Of a stretch of 47,410 nucleotides of DNA, positions 32,650 to 43,469 are shown one piece after another; positions within the stretch are counted from its first letter, which is position 1, and each line of letters starts with the position of its first letter. A model generated the notes under the pieces. That model saw only the letters and a list, made by a program, of their open reading frames with translations, had not been told where the DNA came from and did no database searches. Source of the stretch: Chara braunii (lineage: Eukaryota > Streptophyta > Charophyceae > Charales > Characeae). Position numbers and translations under genes: made by a program. The stretch covers positions 1,043,343-1,090,752 of the forward strand of contig BFEA01000482.1 in assembly GCA_003427395.1 (NCBI GenBank). Direction: 5' to 3'.

Positions 32650-32801
32650 GTATCCGTTAGCAGGGGCCGGTGTCGTGCGACAAGGGTTGAACGATCTGGA
32701 GAGGAGGACATTTGTTGATCTACGAGAGCGGTTGCGAGCTTGTAGTCATGAGGAGTTACGCGCTATAGGTGTTCTGACATTAGGTCCGGGCTGTCGGTTC
32801 T
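32633..32801 (+). CDS. unknown 55-codon ORF overlapping family Z copy 2
   Basis: ATG 32633 overlaps the end of the previous ORF by 17 bases and runs into the first minisatellite unit, where TGA ends it (about 32799-32801). Contains LNDLERRTFVDLRERLRAC. No family known. Confidence 0.35.
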
Positions 32802-32873
32802 GACATTAGGTCCGGGCTGCCAGTTCTGAGATCAGGTCCGGGCTGTCGGTTCTGACATCAGGTCCGGGCTGCC
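32771..32873. repeat. 26-bp minisatellite, four units
   Basis: Four units of GTTCTGACATTAGGTCCGGG plus CTGYCR start at 32771, 32797, 32823 and 32849. The tract sits between the last leader ORF and gag. Confidence 0.93.
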
Positions 32874-32904
32874 TACAAATTCAGCTGAAAGAGAGACTAA
32901 GTAT

Positions 32905-33441
32905 ATGGAATCTGACACGATGGGACCTCGTCCGGACGAGGAACAACAGACCGTTGTATACCAAGCATCACCAGACCGGGCTCTGCGAGACCTCAAGGAG
33001 CGCCTCCGACAAAACGCCCCTTTGAGGTGCGTGGAACAACCGGACGACGGAGAGCCTGAGGTGATGGAGTATCCAGTTGCCACAAAGCCAAACAGTGCTG
33101 CTACGGTAGGACAGGTGGAGAGTCGGACAGAACCTCCGAGTTTTCGGCGAGAGACGATTACTCGATGCTCGCCCAAGTATGAGCGAAGAGACGATAGAGG
33201 AGATCGAGGGAGAGAAGACTGGAGGGACCAGTACATTAGGGAACAACTTTGGAGAGATAGGGAGAGAGCTGCATCAACCAGACGGATTTTTTACCCTCAG
33301 ACGGGGGAGTCGCACTCCCTGCCATATGAGAGGAGAGACAGGTTCATCATCTCGCATCAGCCTTCAAAATTGGATACCAGACCTCCCGTTTTCAAGGGAT
33401 GTGGTATTACCGAATACCTCGAGAAATGGGAGTTGCATTGA
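32905..33441 (+). CDS. gag-like N-terminal ORF of the second LTR element
   Basis: 178 codons from ATG 32905 to TGA 33441. Charged and arginine-rich with DLKERLRQNAP and many RDD/GRED repeats, ending in PPVFKGCGITEYLEKWELH. The last segment matches the F-x-G-x(3)-EYLEKWE pattern that opens the retrotransposon gag domain. Position after the leader and PBS agrees. The domain is cut by the stop, and worn gag-like sequence continues to about 34.4 kb. Confidence 0.55.
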   Translation: MESDTMGPRPDEEQQTVVYQASPDRALRDLKERLRQNAPLRCVEQPDDGEPEVMEYPVATKPNSAATVGQVESRTEPPSFRRETITRCSPKYERRDDRGDRGREDWRDQYIREQLWRDRERAASTRRIFYPQTGESHSLPYERRDRFIISHQPSKLDTRPPVFKGCGITEYLEKWELH

Positions 33442-34400
33442 CACGTCTGCAACGACCATCTAAGGTGCCTGCAAGTGAGGAAACAACTCCATGAAACTAT
33501 CCGGAGCCAAAAGACGAGCCAGGTTATGAAGAGGTGGAGATCTTCCAGAAGGATTACGTAAGCCACGACAACTTGACGTTTCGACAATTGCGTTATCCAT
33601 GTCTTAGCCCCGATCTTCATCGACTCATGCAATTCTTCAGTTTGCATGTTTTGTTCTCTGCCGTACAGGTCCGGGTCGGCCGAGGAGAGAGATGGACAAC
33701 TTTTTTGTGCCTCTCTCCTCTAAGAGGGAGTGATATGATTGTAATGGTTGCATATACTGGGAATCTCACCCCTCTTATTTAGCCTGTGTGATGCAAGTTT
33801 TGTATAATCGGGGACACGTTTTGGCGGTGGGGCCACCACCTCGATAGGCTCGGGCAGGCGATCAGATCACCAGCAGAAAGTCTGTTGACGCCAGCACTCT
33901 CCATAGCGAGAGATAGCCTCTAATGAGAATACCACCGTTGGTAACCCTCAATCACCCTCCAGCTCAATAAACGTGTATCGTGTTTCTTCCTTTTCTCTTC
34001 TTTCAAACTTTCCTATCCTTTAGGAGTCAAGATCTTATTTTGGCCTGGCATTGGAGATCCGGCAAAGGTGATTGCCCATTCTTCGTCCCAATCTCTGGCG
34101 GGAGTGGCTTGCCACATATTTGTTGATTAACTTCTGCTTGATGGAGACCACAACTTTGTGGTCGGAGGTGGACGAGAACGGACTTGTGGAGAGCGAGGAT
34201 GTGGAGTTGGTACTAATCAAGTCGTGGAGAACATTGACTCGCGGGGATTTTATTGGCTTGCTATAGGGATACGAGGCAGCAAGGCATCGAACAAGGATTG
34301 TCGCGGAGCTCACCGTCTGCATCAATCAACTAGCGATCGTCCTGTCTCTCAACATCATCTCGTAGACGGACACTCGGCCCCAACAAATGCTTGAGAGGTC
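33442..34400 (+). pseudogene. worn continuation of gag
   Basis: In-frame fragments such as DEPGYEEVEIFQKDYVSHDN (about 33510-33570) and RPNLWREWLATYLLIN (34080-34130) look like gag core pieces in shifting frames. No CCHC knuckle, protease or RT could be found after it. Calls here are tentative. Confidence 0.3.
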
Positions 34401-36564
34401 TTTAACATCGCCGCTGATCTAGACCAACTGCGTGGAGGACAAAGATAGTGAGTCGACCTTACCGTCAGAGCTCGACTACGTCGGACCCATTTTTCCTAAC
34501 GTCCGTAATTCGAGCATTGGGGTGCACATCGACACTATCGGGAGGTGCCAACGAAGAGTAATTGCAAAGTCTTCCCTCCGGTGGATTCAAAAGAAAAAGA
34601 GGTTGAGGGGTAGAATGATTACGGATAAGCTGAGCCACCTCCTTATTGATCAGTGGAACGAGAAAAGGAGTTGAAGTTATTAGGGTTACCATCGATACAC
34701 GTCACTGTTCCAGGCGATCCCACGAGGGATCCCGAGCCGCCCAGAGAAGATTTCCACCAGCACAATGAAGCAAAACGTTCACGTCGACGTCAAAGGTCCC
34801 CCTCCCCCTCACCCTCCTCACTTGCACCTGCTGCCTTTCGTCCACATCCTCTTCCAGAAGCAAACTCTTTGTCCCCAAATTCCCCAATCCCTCTTTCGTC
34901 CTCTCTTTGATTACCTGCATTTTCACCAGATTTTATGCACCCCTCAATTCCCTCTCACCTCGCAAGCTTTCCCTCCCAATCTCTTCTACTACTACTATGC
35001 CGCCTGCCTGATTTGTACCTACGTTACCGAACGTACACGTACGGGGCCTTTTCATACAAAACGTACAGGTAATATCTGTACGGGAACCTGTACGCCCCCG
35101 TACGAAGAAAAAAAAAAAAAAGTCATAAAAAAACTCTGAAAATAAAATATGTGCTGCAACATCACAAAACAAGCAACGTTTGGCTTAGCACCATCTGCAG
35201 ATTCTTAATAGAATTTGAGGGAAAAAAATAAAACCATTATAAAAAAAAAAGTCCCTAAAGTACAAGTAGCGTATGAGAAATGAGTAGGACTGGTACTCGT
35301 ACGGGGGTGAGTACAAGTCGCAAGGTAGATTTGTACAATCATCCCTTACCTCTCGACTACTACCTTCATTGATTCCTTCTGTCTTCATATCCTACTTCTT
35401 AATAGTACATGGCAACTTCAATCTTTGTGGTTACCTACAATCTGCATTATTCGTACCAACTATCCCAACTTCATATCAACCTTCGCATTTCGCAGCCATC
35501 GATTTCCCCTCGCCCATCGCTCCCCTTGCTTTATCGAGATGTAAGTCAGCGGCGAATTTGAGCGACTGTATATGCCTTCGCTTCCTACGGTGCATCCTGA
35601 TACATAGCATAAATAGACGAGGAGGAACTCAAAGAAGAAGAAGACGACGGTGACAACAACAAGTGCGATGATGCCCACGGATGGCAAGAGACATCGACAA
35701 CATCGATGAAGGTAATTCCTTTTGATTTCTTTCTCTTGCTTTGATCTTGTATTTGTGCAATGATGATGGTAAGATTGATGTTTTTTAATCAATTGGAGTC
35801 AATGTAGGATTGGGATCCGAACCAATCCATATGGAAAGGTGTTCGCCTCAAATGATTTAATTTCTTCATTGGAAAAACCAAGCTCGATGGGTAATGGTGG
35901 TCTTGTGCTCTTCTTTATTATCTTTTCTCTATATTCCTTATGGGTGATGTCGGTTTCATACAATCAGGAGATCGCAAATTGTTTGGAACCTCTTGAGCGT
36001 CACATATATCACACACGAGCTTACGTGCATGAGTTGGTTTCCAAGCCCCTCCTTTGGGGAATATTTCTTCTTTGATTGGGCTTCTCTTTTACGGGATATG
36101 CATTCCCTGCTCCAAATACAGTTCCTGCTCCTCCACCCAATCTAACTCGCATTCTCGCTAAATGATCATACCGGGATTCGGGTTGTTTCAATTAACTTGG
36201 GGTTGTACTTTTGGGTTGGACGCAATTCGCAAGGCTTGTCCTGAACGAGCTCTGACGAATAAGATGCTTTAGATAATCCAATTTTACCTCTTCATTTTGT
36301 AACTTTCAAAATTGTCCCTGTAATTTATGTTCATTTATGATTCACGTGCGCCTATGTAGCATGGTGTTCGGGTTTAGTGACCGAACCCGAACGTTTGCGA
36401 TCGAACGCGAACGAGCGCCATAACCCTCCGAACGCGAATATTAAAATATATATACAAATATGGCTGAAAGTCTGAAGTAGGTGTAAGATTAACAAAATGT
36501 GCCTTTGTACTTAGTAATTTTTTAATTACCTTTTCTGAATTGAACATAGTTTGATTTTGTTTTT
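34401..36564. other. non-coding, AT-rich with CGTACGGG-containing patches
   Basis: No recognisable gene. 35015-35110 and 35290-35315 hold repeated GTACGGG/CCCGTAC words. 35580-35670 is purine-rich. 36365-36440 contains GTTCGGG/CCGAAC words of the dispersed family seen near 44-46 kb. Confidence 0.5.
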
Positions 36565-36637
36565 GTTTAGGTAGCTCAGTTGGTTAGAGCAAAGGACTGA
36601 AAATCCTTGTGTCAGTGGTTCGAATCCACTTCTGTAT
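36565..36637 (+). pseudogene. trnF(GAA): plant-mitochondrial-type tRNA-Phe(GAA), acceptor end lost
   Basis: A complete cloverleaf body: D stem GCTC/GAGC, anticodon stem AAGGA/TCCTT with loop CTGAAAA (anticodon GAA at 36599-36601), variable loop GTGTC and T stem AGTGG/CCACT with loop TTCGAAT. The body resembles native plant mitochondrial tRNA-Phe as I know it, not the chloroplast or cytosolic one. The 5' acceptor strand is GTTTAGG. The 3' strand should pair with it but runs into TCTGTATATATA, so the acceptor stem is broken. Surroundings are AT-rich nuclear-like repeats, so this is probably a mitochondrial-derived fragment. Confidence 0.8.
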
Positions 36638-38432
36638 ATATATATTCTTAGAAAACTCTGGAAAAAAATATATGTTATGTAAAATAATAATACAAATAAT
36701 GTTTGCATGAGAGGTATGCTCAAATTTGTAACCAAACTTGAGTTAAAAATAAAAAACCTTAAATTCAGCTTTATTTGCTTTTCAATATTTAAGACGTTTG
36801 GAAGACGTTCGGCCGAACATCTGAACATGTTCGGACGTTCGAAAAAGCTCCGAACATATTCGGTGTGTTACACAGATGTGCACCTCAAAGACCATATTCA
36901 TAAGTTTTTTTATTTTGGTTTTTTCAAATACAAGAGATCACTCACGCCTGTTTCGATACTTTGTGACAAGTTTGTTTCTTGTGCATGCAATTTATGGATG
37001 TGCTTGCAAGTTCTGTGAAATTTTGTTTATATATATTAGAATATGAATCGACGTAGGAAGTCTCACGTCGTAGGACACGCGAACAAAGTTTATTTTTAAA
37101 CTTTTTAATTTTAATGTGTCTTTAGGGATTAGGAGCATCTTCACTACCATTTCACGTTACTGTTTCAGTGTCTTTTGCGATCTACTAGAATACATTTTTT
37201 TTAGATTTGTTATTGCATGCAACCTATTCTTATGCTTCTAGCCTCCTTTCACACATAATATCAAACATAGTAATGTAATGTTTGTTGATTTTGAGTTTTC
37301 CACTTAGCATGAGAAATTTCCCTAACAAGATGAAAATTGTCAAACTTGGCGTAATATAAAAAGTTTAAAAACAAGTGCAGAGTTTTACTTTCCTTATTTT
37401 TCTCACCATGTTTGAAGCAACCCATGAATATTTTATCAACCTGCTTTAACCGCTCAGATAACCTCAATCTTCCTTGTTGTGGTATAGTTGGATTCATTGG
37501 AAATGAAGTCCTTCATACTTATGTTTTTTTTTAATAGATAATCTTACCTTAACTACCTCTCTGAGTCTCGGAATTAAATTCATAATAGCCTTGAAATTTA
37601 GCAATTCACTCATGCAACCAATTGACTGACAAGACCTTCGAGTTTCGTCCTTTCTTCCACTGAAGTCTGTATTTTTTCTTTCTTTCTTGGTGAATTTTTG
37701 GATGATCTTTCATGTTCCGTGATGTATCGTTTTTACCTTTTGATCTATGTTTTTGTGTTATTCTTCTTTCAACTTTTCATACTCTTTATCACCATCTTCG
37801 TTTTAAGAAGATTCATCGTTTTTTAGTTGCAGTCCGAACTAACTGCCCATTCCTTTGTGAACCATGTGTCGCAAGCTTTTCGAGATGCGTATAGTATGAT
37901 ACATCATGATGGAGCATACATCATATCATCCATTGGTGTCAAACTTATTATTAAAATATGGGGGTTAATCGATCAGTTACTTCCTTCATCTCCTTCTTGT
38001 CGCATCATAAACATGTTTTGGCTTCCTTTTTTCATCTCCCTTACCTCATCGTATATATTTTCAAGCTTTGTCTGAAGCCTCTGCATCTCTTCAATCATGC
38101 CCTTCATCCTTTCCAGCATTTTTTTGGTTGATTTCTCATTTTTCAATTACCATTTTTTTTTTGCTTTCACCTCTATTAATGAAACATCATCACTATTTTC
38201 CTCAATCCTTAACAACTTTTTTTTTTCACTGCGCTCGGTCACATTCTTATCTTTCAATACAGGGTCCTCACTCTCCTGCCATATTCAAAACATGACGGGT
38301 AAATTTAGACTTATCTTATTATCTGAAGAGGCTCTTTTTTTATTCTGCCTGTAATATTTTTGTCAATCATTCTCTATGTTCATCACACGCATCTCCATCA
38401 ATAATTGATGTAATGAGTCAATCAATATCATT
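36638..38432. other. AT-rich non-coding
   Basis: No gene. 36795-36860 holds GTTCGG/CCGAAC palindromic words. On the minus strand 38200-37950 has a worn coiled-coil-like stretch (MLERMKGMIEEMQRLQTKLE) that may extend the gag relic at 38433-38753. Confidence 0.5.
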
Positions 38433-38753
38433 CTACTTCCGAACATGACACATTTTTACCATCTTATATTTTATCTGACAGTGAATACAAATATACTCAC
38501 TATTATATATCAATCCTTGCCCATAGCTTTGTTGATTACACTGACCATCTTCTCCACCAACTCCGTAACCATAATTTTGGTTATATCCTTTATCATTGCC
38601 TCTTCTATCGAACTCACGTCCTCCCAAGCCATAACCTAAGAGGTGAAGGGGTAAACTTGGCATACAAACCCTCACCTCACGACGTAGGACCATAGAGACC
38701 CCAGACTCGATCAAGCAGTTAACATGTTTTAAGAGTGAAAAAGCATGGGGCAA
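38433..38753 (-). pseudogene. retroelement gag relic with degenerate zinc knuckle
   Basis: The minus-strand frame has a glycine/asparagine/tyrosine-rich run (RGNDKGYNQNYGYG) followed by ICIHCQIKYKMVKMC. That has C-x2-C-x4-K-x4-C spacing, a CCHC knuckle whose histidine is replaced by lysine. This is the usual layout before a gag nucleocapsid knuckle. Nothing else of an element is intact around it. Confidence 0.4.
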
Positions 38754-39404
38754 AAAAAAGGTAGAAGACTACAAAGAGGAAAAGTCATATCGTTCCTATG
38801 TTGGTAGGTCATTAAAAAAAATGTTTATTGCTAGGCTACTAGAGTGGCCCGGGGACACATGTCCGGCCGGACCAAGACAAATTAATGAATTTTATTTTTT
38901 ACTCTCAATTTGGTGAAGAATTTCGATGTGACCCTGAGGCAAAAAATTTTCAATTTAGTTTTTTACATTACATAGTTTTTTTTTAGAGGGGTTTTCTTTT
39001 TTTTTTGACCTTGTCTGGTCTTTGCACTGGCTGGCCACCCGAGATCCGGGCGACCTGGCTCAAGTTTATATTACATATACGAAAAAATAAAATAAATGGA
39101 CAATGTTATATAAATGAGAAGACGATAAAAAAAATGATAATAAAAAAATAATGGTTCTTATTAGAACAAAAGAGAAGCCTAATATTAAAGATGATGGATG
39201 AGAAACATTACACTTATCCTTTTAATGACGATAAGTGAAAGATTCATATCCACATTGTCTCATATGAGTTATGAAACATAACGAGAGTCAGTTACCCAAA
39301 TCCGAAACATCGGAGTATGATAGTAGTATACCTCAACGGAAAAATCCGCTTACGAGTTGTAGACTTTTCATCTTGTTTTTTCTATTAATCCAAATTAAAT
39401 GTTG
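38754..39404. other. AT-rich non-coding
   Basis: No gene. A GC-rich island at 39020-39065 contains CCGGGCGACCTGG, found inverted at about 40830-40842. Confidence 0.5.
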
Positions 39405-39950
39405 AGGTGGTTAAAAAATATTTAGAGACTGAATGTGGTAACATTGAGGGAATGTAAAAGAGTTACCTAACACTGGTGAATTCCTTAAGACTTGTGTATG
39501 AAGATTTATAATGTCTCTTATAGATCTGTACTCATGGTAGATTAAGTTCACCGTTCATCTAGTCGATAGGTTAATAACGACAATGGCATGCCACGGAGAG
39601 TTTAAAACCAAAGGGATGGACAAACATGTTGCTGACGTTTTTAGTCAGTTATATGTATCACCTTAAGTCTTATCTATCAAGCCAAACGAAACAGTAAGGT
39701 GGTTAAAATATTTTTATGGACTGAGTGTGGCAACATTAAGGAAATGTAGAAGATCAACCTAATGCGGATCAACTCCATAAGACTTGTGTAGGAAGATTTA
39801 TAATGTCTTTTATAAACCTTTATTTATGGTATGATCAATTTCTCGTTCATCAGGCTGATAGAATAGTAACAACAATGATACACCGCGAGAAGTTAATTGA
39901 TATGAATGTAGCACGAAAGGGATGAACGAACATCGTGTTCATGGTAAAAA
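39405..39950. repeat. 293-bp tandem duplication, possibly from a decayed repeat-protein gene
   Basis: Copies start AGGTGGTTAAAA at 39405 and 39698 and can be followed through AAGACTTGTGTA, GGAAGATTTATAATGTCT and GTTCATC. Both copies encode ECGNIxxM-like words and RFIMS(L/F)I(D/N)LY, which resemble parts of pentatricopeptide repeats, but stops abound. Confidence 0.55.
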
Positions 39951-40249
39951 GATGCACAGTTCAGACTATCTTGTCAATTAACCCTCAGATCACTGAATCG
40001 TACACTAATGACTTTTCAATGTAACATGATCACTAGTGAAAGACGAGATATATATCATTTTAGGTTTAATAATTTACTTCTATAACCATAATCAAAATTT
40101 CAAAAATGTCTTGGATCTGCTTGAGAAACACATCCTCACCATTAGTGCTTCAAAATTTAGACATTACATGTGAGAGACGATTATTTTGAGATTTGTGTGC
40201 AGTAAGAAAGGTCATTGATCAAATTCTAACAAACCAATAAGCTTTTTGT

Positions 40250-40390
40250 GTGACTAGCATCATTCAAGAATATAAATGTGGTAAGTAGCTTCCTGAAAAC
40301 ATGTGGGTTTTAGTGGATATGTATAGCAACATTTATAAGGAAAAACAGTTATTTGAAGAAGTTGTTGAGAAAATATAAAAAATGGGAACG
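40250..40390 (+). pseudogene. possible PPR-gene relic
   Basis: A frame reading LVDMYS-like text (WVLVDMYSNIYKEKQLFEEVVEK) resembles a PPR repeat (VDMYSKCG...A..LFEE). Only one repeat is legible. The link to the tandem duplication upstream is an inference. Confidence 0.3.
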
Positions 40391-41344
40391 AGGTAAGATA
40401 CAAAAGCAGATTGGGATATGAAAAGTAACGTATAGCTCAGGATGGGAGGGGCTTCAATTATCAAATCCGTTAGCCTAACCTTGCCTTTTCGTTCACCTAA
40501 GTCGTTCTACGATTATTTGAGATTGATTCCCACCTTGGCAAAATTTGGAGAGTCACCCTGCATTTAAAACATTTGTGGGTTTTGAACTTGAAAGAGTTAC
40601 CTGATCCCAACCCGTGGTCAGGATCTGAACCGAGGTCGAGGTCACCGACCGCCGAGGTTGAGTCTCGACTGTGGACCTTCAGGGATTTTTCCCTAACGAA
40701 TAAATAGGGAAAAACAAACACATATTTTTTTTCAAACCGCTGATTTTTTATTTTTAAAAATATATATATATATATATGTAAAAAAAAATGATAAAAATAC
40801 CTAGTTTTCCAGCCCGGATGTCCGGGCCACCCAGGTCGCCCGGAAGGGCGCTCGGGGCGCCCGGCTGTGCGACCCCCCCGGCCAGGCCCCCGGACGCTTA
40901 CAGCGCCGTCCCCCCAAATCACTTTAAAAAAAAAAAATTGCACTGTGGGCTGGAGGCCCAGAGGGAAAAAAAAAATTTGGCGGCCGCCCCATTATTTTTT
41001 TGAGTCCGGTAGGATCCATTTCGTAGTTTTTTTTGGGGGGGGGACCTGGGCCGTCGATCTGTGTTGATTGATGGCGCGAAAGTCCTAAGATTTTGATTTC
41101 GAATCTTGGGACTTCCCGCGCGGCCCTGCACCCTCTGCCCTACCCCCCAGCACCAATTCGTTATTTCCCTGCCGTGGTCGACCGCGCCATCGATATCATC
41201 GCCCTGCTGAGCCATCGTCGTCATCACCCTGCTGCCCTCCGACGCGCCACCGTCGTCGCCGTTGGCGCCGTCCAGCCCTGCCATACTCCTCGCCCCTGAC
41301 GAAGACTGCTTGATGGCCTGCGCCGCCATCGCCAGCTCAGGTAA

Positions 41345-42115
41345 GTTTTCTTCTTCTTCTTCTTTTTCTTTTTTTTCCCCTTCTACTTTTTTATCTCTAC
41401 TGTGTTTTTGTTTGTTCTTCTTCGTTTTGTCTCATTCTTCTTCCTCGCCGCTTTCTCCTCCATTTCATCGTGTTTTTTTCCTTCTTCATTAGTTCTGTCT
41501 TCTTTTCTTTTTTTTCTTTGTCGTTCTTTTTCTATTTGTTCTTATTCTTCATGTTTTTTTTTTTTTTCTTCTCTTTCTTGCTGCCGCCTATTCTTCTTTT
41601 TCTTCTTCTTCTTCTGCTTCTGCTACTGCTTCTGCTTCTGCTCTCCTCTTCTTCCTCCCTGTTTCTTCCTCCGACAGAGTGCTTCATCAGCAAATGATTA
41701 TCTTTTTTTTTGGGGGGGGGAATGCTTGATCATCAGTCTCTCTTCCCTGTCCTCCTTCCTCGTTAGACTCCCTCCCTCCATCAGTCTCCCTTCCCCCTCC
41801 TCCTCCCTCCATAGGCTCCCTCCCTCCTCCTTCCCTTCCCCTTTATCTTCTTCTTCCTCCTCTTCTTACTCTCTCCCTCTCTTCTTCTTCTTCTTCCCTT
41901 CTTCTTCTTCATCTTCTTCTTCCTCCTCTTCTTATTCTCTACAGTCCTTCTGGGACGACATAGTCCTCTGCTTCTTCTTCTTTTCCCCTTCTTCTCTGTA
42001 GAGTTTTGCCCCTACCTCCTCTTACCTCCGGTAGAGTTGTGCTCCTACCTCTTAGATTCGGTAGAGTCCTACTCCGACCCCCTCCTCCCTCCTTCCTCCC
42101 TCCTTCTCAACTATT
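41345..42115. repeat. long pyrimidine-rich (CTT)n tract
   Basis: Plus-strand C/T content is overwhelming, with many TTCTTC runs. Open frames here (poly-Ser/Phe/Leu) are compositional artefacts. Confidence 0.85.
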
Positions 42116-42184
42116 CTTAGTCGAAGCCGGGTAATGGCCCCAGTATCTCAATTGCCTCGCATACGTTTCCTGATATGTTTTCTG

Positions 42185-42697
42185 ATGGGATGTTGGGCAT
42201 GGTTGCCAGCACGTGCTGCTCCCCACGAATATACTGGAGAATCGTCCTTGCCAAAATTAAAAAAAAAAAAAGTTTCTACGAAAGGAAGATAAGGAGAAGA
42301 TGAAGAAGCAATCTCATGATAAAAGAAGGACGGAGGTATTAGCAGGAAATAGGAGAGTTGAACGACAAGGAATGACACAACAAAAAAGCATAAGAACAAA
42401 AAACGACCAAGATTTAGAAAATAAGTCTAAAAAAATTAAGGATGGTGCAAGGGAGACCAAAATACGGAAGGATAGAGTTGGGGGAGAAAAAGGAAAGAGA
42501 CAATAGAGACATAAGATAACCAAGGAAGAAAAGTTACCGCAAGATGGCCCTTGGGAGGACAGACTGGAAACAATGGTTCTGACAATATTTGTAAGAGGTT
42601 CCAACCTTTTATTTTTTTTTATTTTTTTTTAAGGGACAAGCTCCAGTCTATTTGTGGGGAACAACACGTGCTGGGAACCGGGCCCAGCGTCCCATTC
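42185..42697. mobile_element. 513-bp MITE-like element with about 65-bp terminal inverted repeats
   Basis: The left arm (42185-42250) and the complement of the right arm (42632-42697) align over about 65 bases: both contain ATGGGA, then CCAGCACGTG, then CCCCAC, then ACTGGAG. The interior is AT-rich without a transposase. A target duplication is not clear. Confidence 0.75.
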
Positions 42698-43408
42698 AAA
42701 AACACATTGAAAAAATGAGAACTTCATGAAGAAGTCCTTGAGATACTGGGACCAAAAGACAACTGTAGATATATTAATAAAATTGTATGTGATTCTTGAG
42801 AGAGACTGCACGTGATTGTATGAAAGAATGCAAAGCCTGTCGAATATGTGGGAGAAATGGAGAGAAAGAACAAACAGGAAGCGGTAAAAATGTACAAGAA
42901 GATGCATTTCCTTAGAAATAAGATTTTTAGAAAGATTGAAAAGGAAGACTCAGATAGTCACCTAACGGTTTCAATATAATATTCATGTATTGAAGGTCCA
43001 TATGCTAAGGAAAAAAGAGGGAACCAAGAGATAGGAAAATAAACAAGGCATAGAAAAAGATAGAAATAAGATAAGTGACAAGCTCAAGAAAAAAAAACAC
43101 AGTACTCCAAACACAAATTTTGTTCATAAATATATGGCTACAATATGATAAGGAGTTGGAGATAGAAAATGACAATGAGGGTAAAACACTCAGTGACTGG
43201 ACTATGCACGGGGGTGACACTGCAGAGAGGGAGAAAAAAAGTTCAGTACATAGAGTGGGAGAAAAGATTGAAGGATATGAATAACATTTTATAACCACCA
43301 AGTATGCATTCAAATATATATATATATATCGTCATATATATATATATATATCGTCAAATAGAACTGCCCGGTAAACCGTAGGCAGAGAGGGAGAAGAGGA
43401 CAACAAAT
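42698..43408. other. AT-rich non-coding
   Basis: No gene. 43314-43357 holds two (TA)n runs each ending in TCGTCA. Confidence 0.5.
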
Positions 43409-43469
43409 GAGGGGTTGTGACAAACTGTTTCGTCGGAGTTTCACCGACTCATCAGGAGGCTGAACCCTC
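43409..43469 (-). ncRNA. hammerhead ribozyme motif
   Basis: On the minus strand: CTGATGA (43455-43449), stem II GTCGG/CCGAC with a seven-base loop, GAAAC (43431-43427), a short three-pair stem III ACA/TGT and a GTC cleavage triplet ending at 43419. All catalytic core bases of a hammerhead are present in order. Order and the tiny stem III fit the minimal type I form found in Penelope-like and satellite-type retroelements. Stem I would be GAGGGTT/AACCCTC with one bulge, but it is separated from the core by an asymmetric loop (2 versus 7 bases), so activity is uncertain. Confidence 0.7.

Larger units (their letters stand above)
39951..42184. other. non-coding apart from the possible PPR relic
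   Basis: 40810-40910 is GC-rich and palindromic. 41060-41340 is GC-rich and ends in CAG|GTAAGT at 41340, a good splice-donor consensus but with no supported exon. 41345-42115 is almost pure pyrimidine, dominated by CTT. Confidence 0.5.

Noticed and set aside
27033-32801. Giant-virus insertion as the source of the tandem paralogous ORFs
   Set aside because: No viral hallmark gene is seen. A PBS upstream and gag-like ORF downstream make a retroelement the simpler host, though capture from elsewhere stays open.
34432-34674. Possible aspartic protease (IDT... / SGGA words) after gag
   Set aside because: The motif needs a frame change, and no flanking protease blocks are legible.
41060-41346. 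GC-rich segment ending in CAG|GTAAGT, a possible first exon
   Set aside because: The only ATG near the donor gives about ten codons, and no downstream exon or acceptor could be tied to it.
41402-42001. 199-codon Phe/Ser/Leu-rich frame that looks like a membrane protein
   Set aside because: It follows entirely from the pyrimidine tract; no motif or start context supports it.
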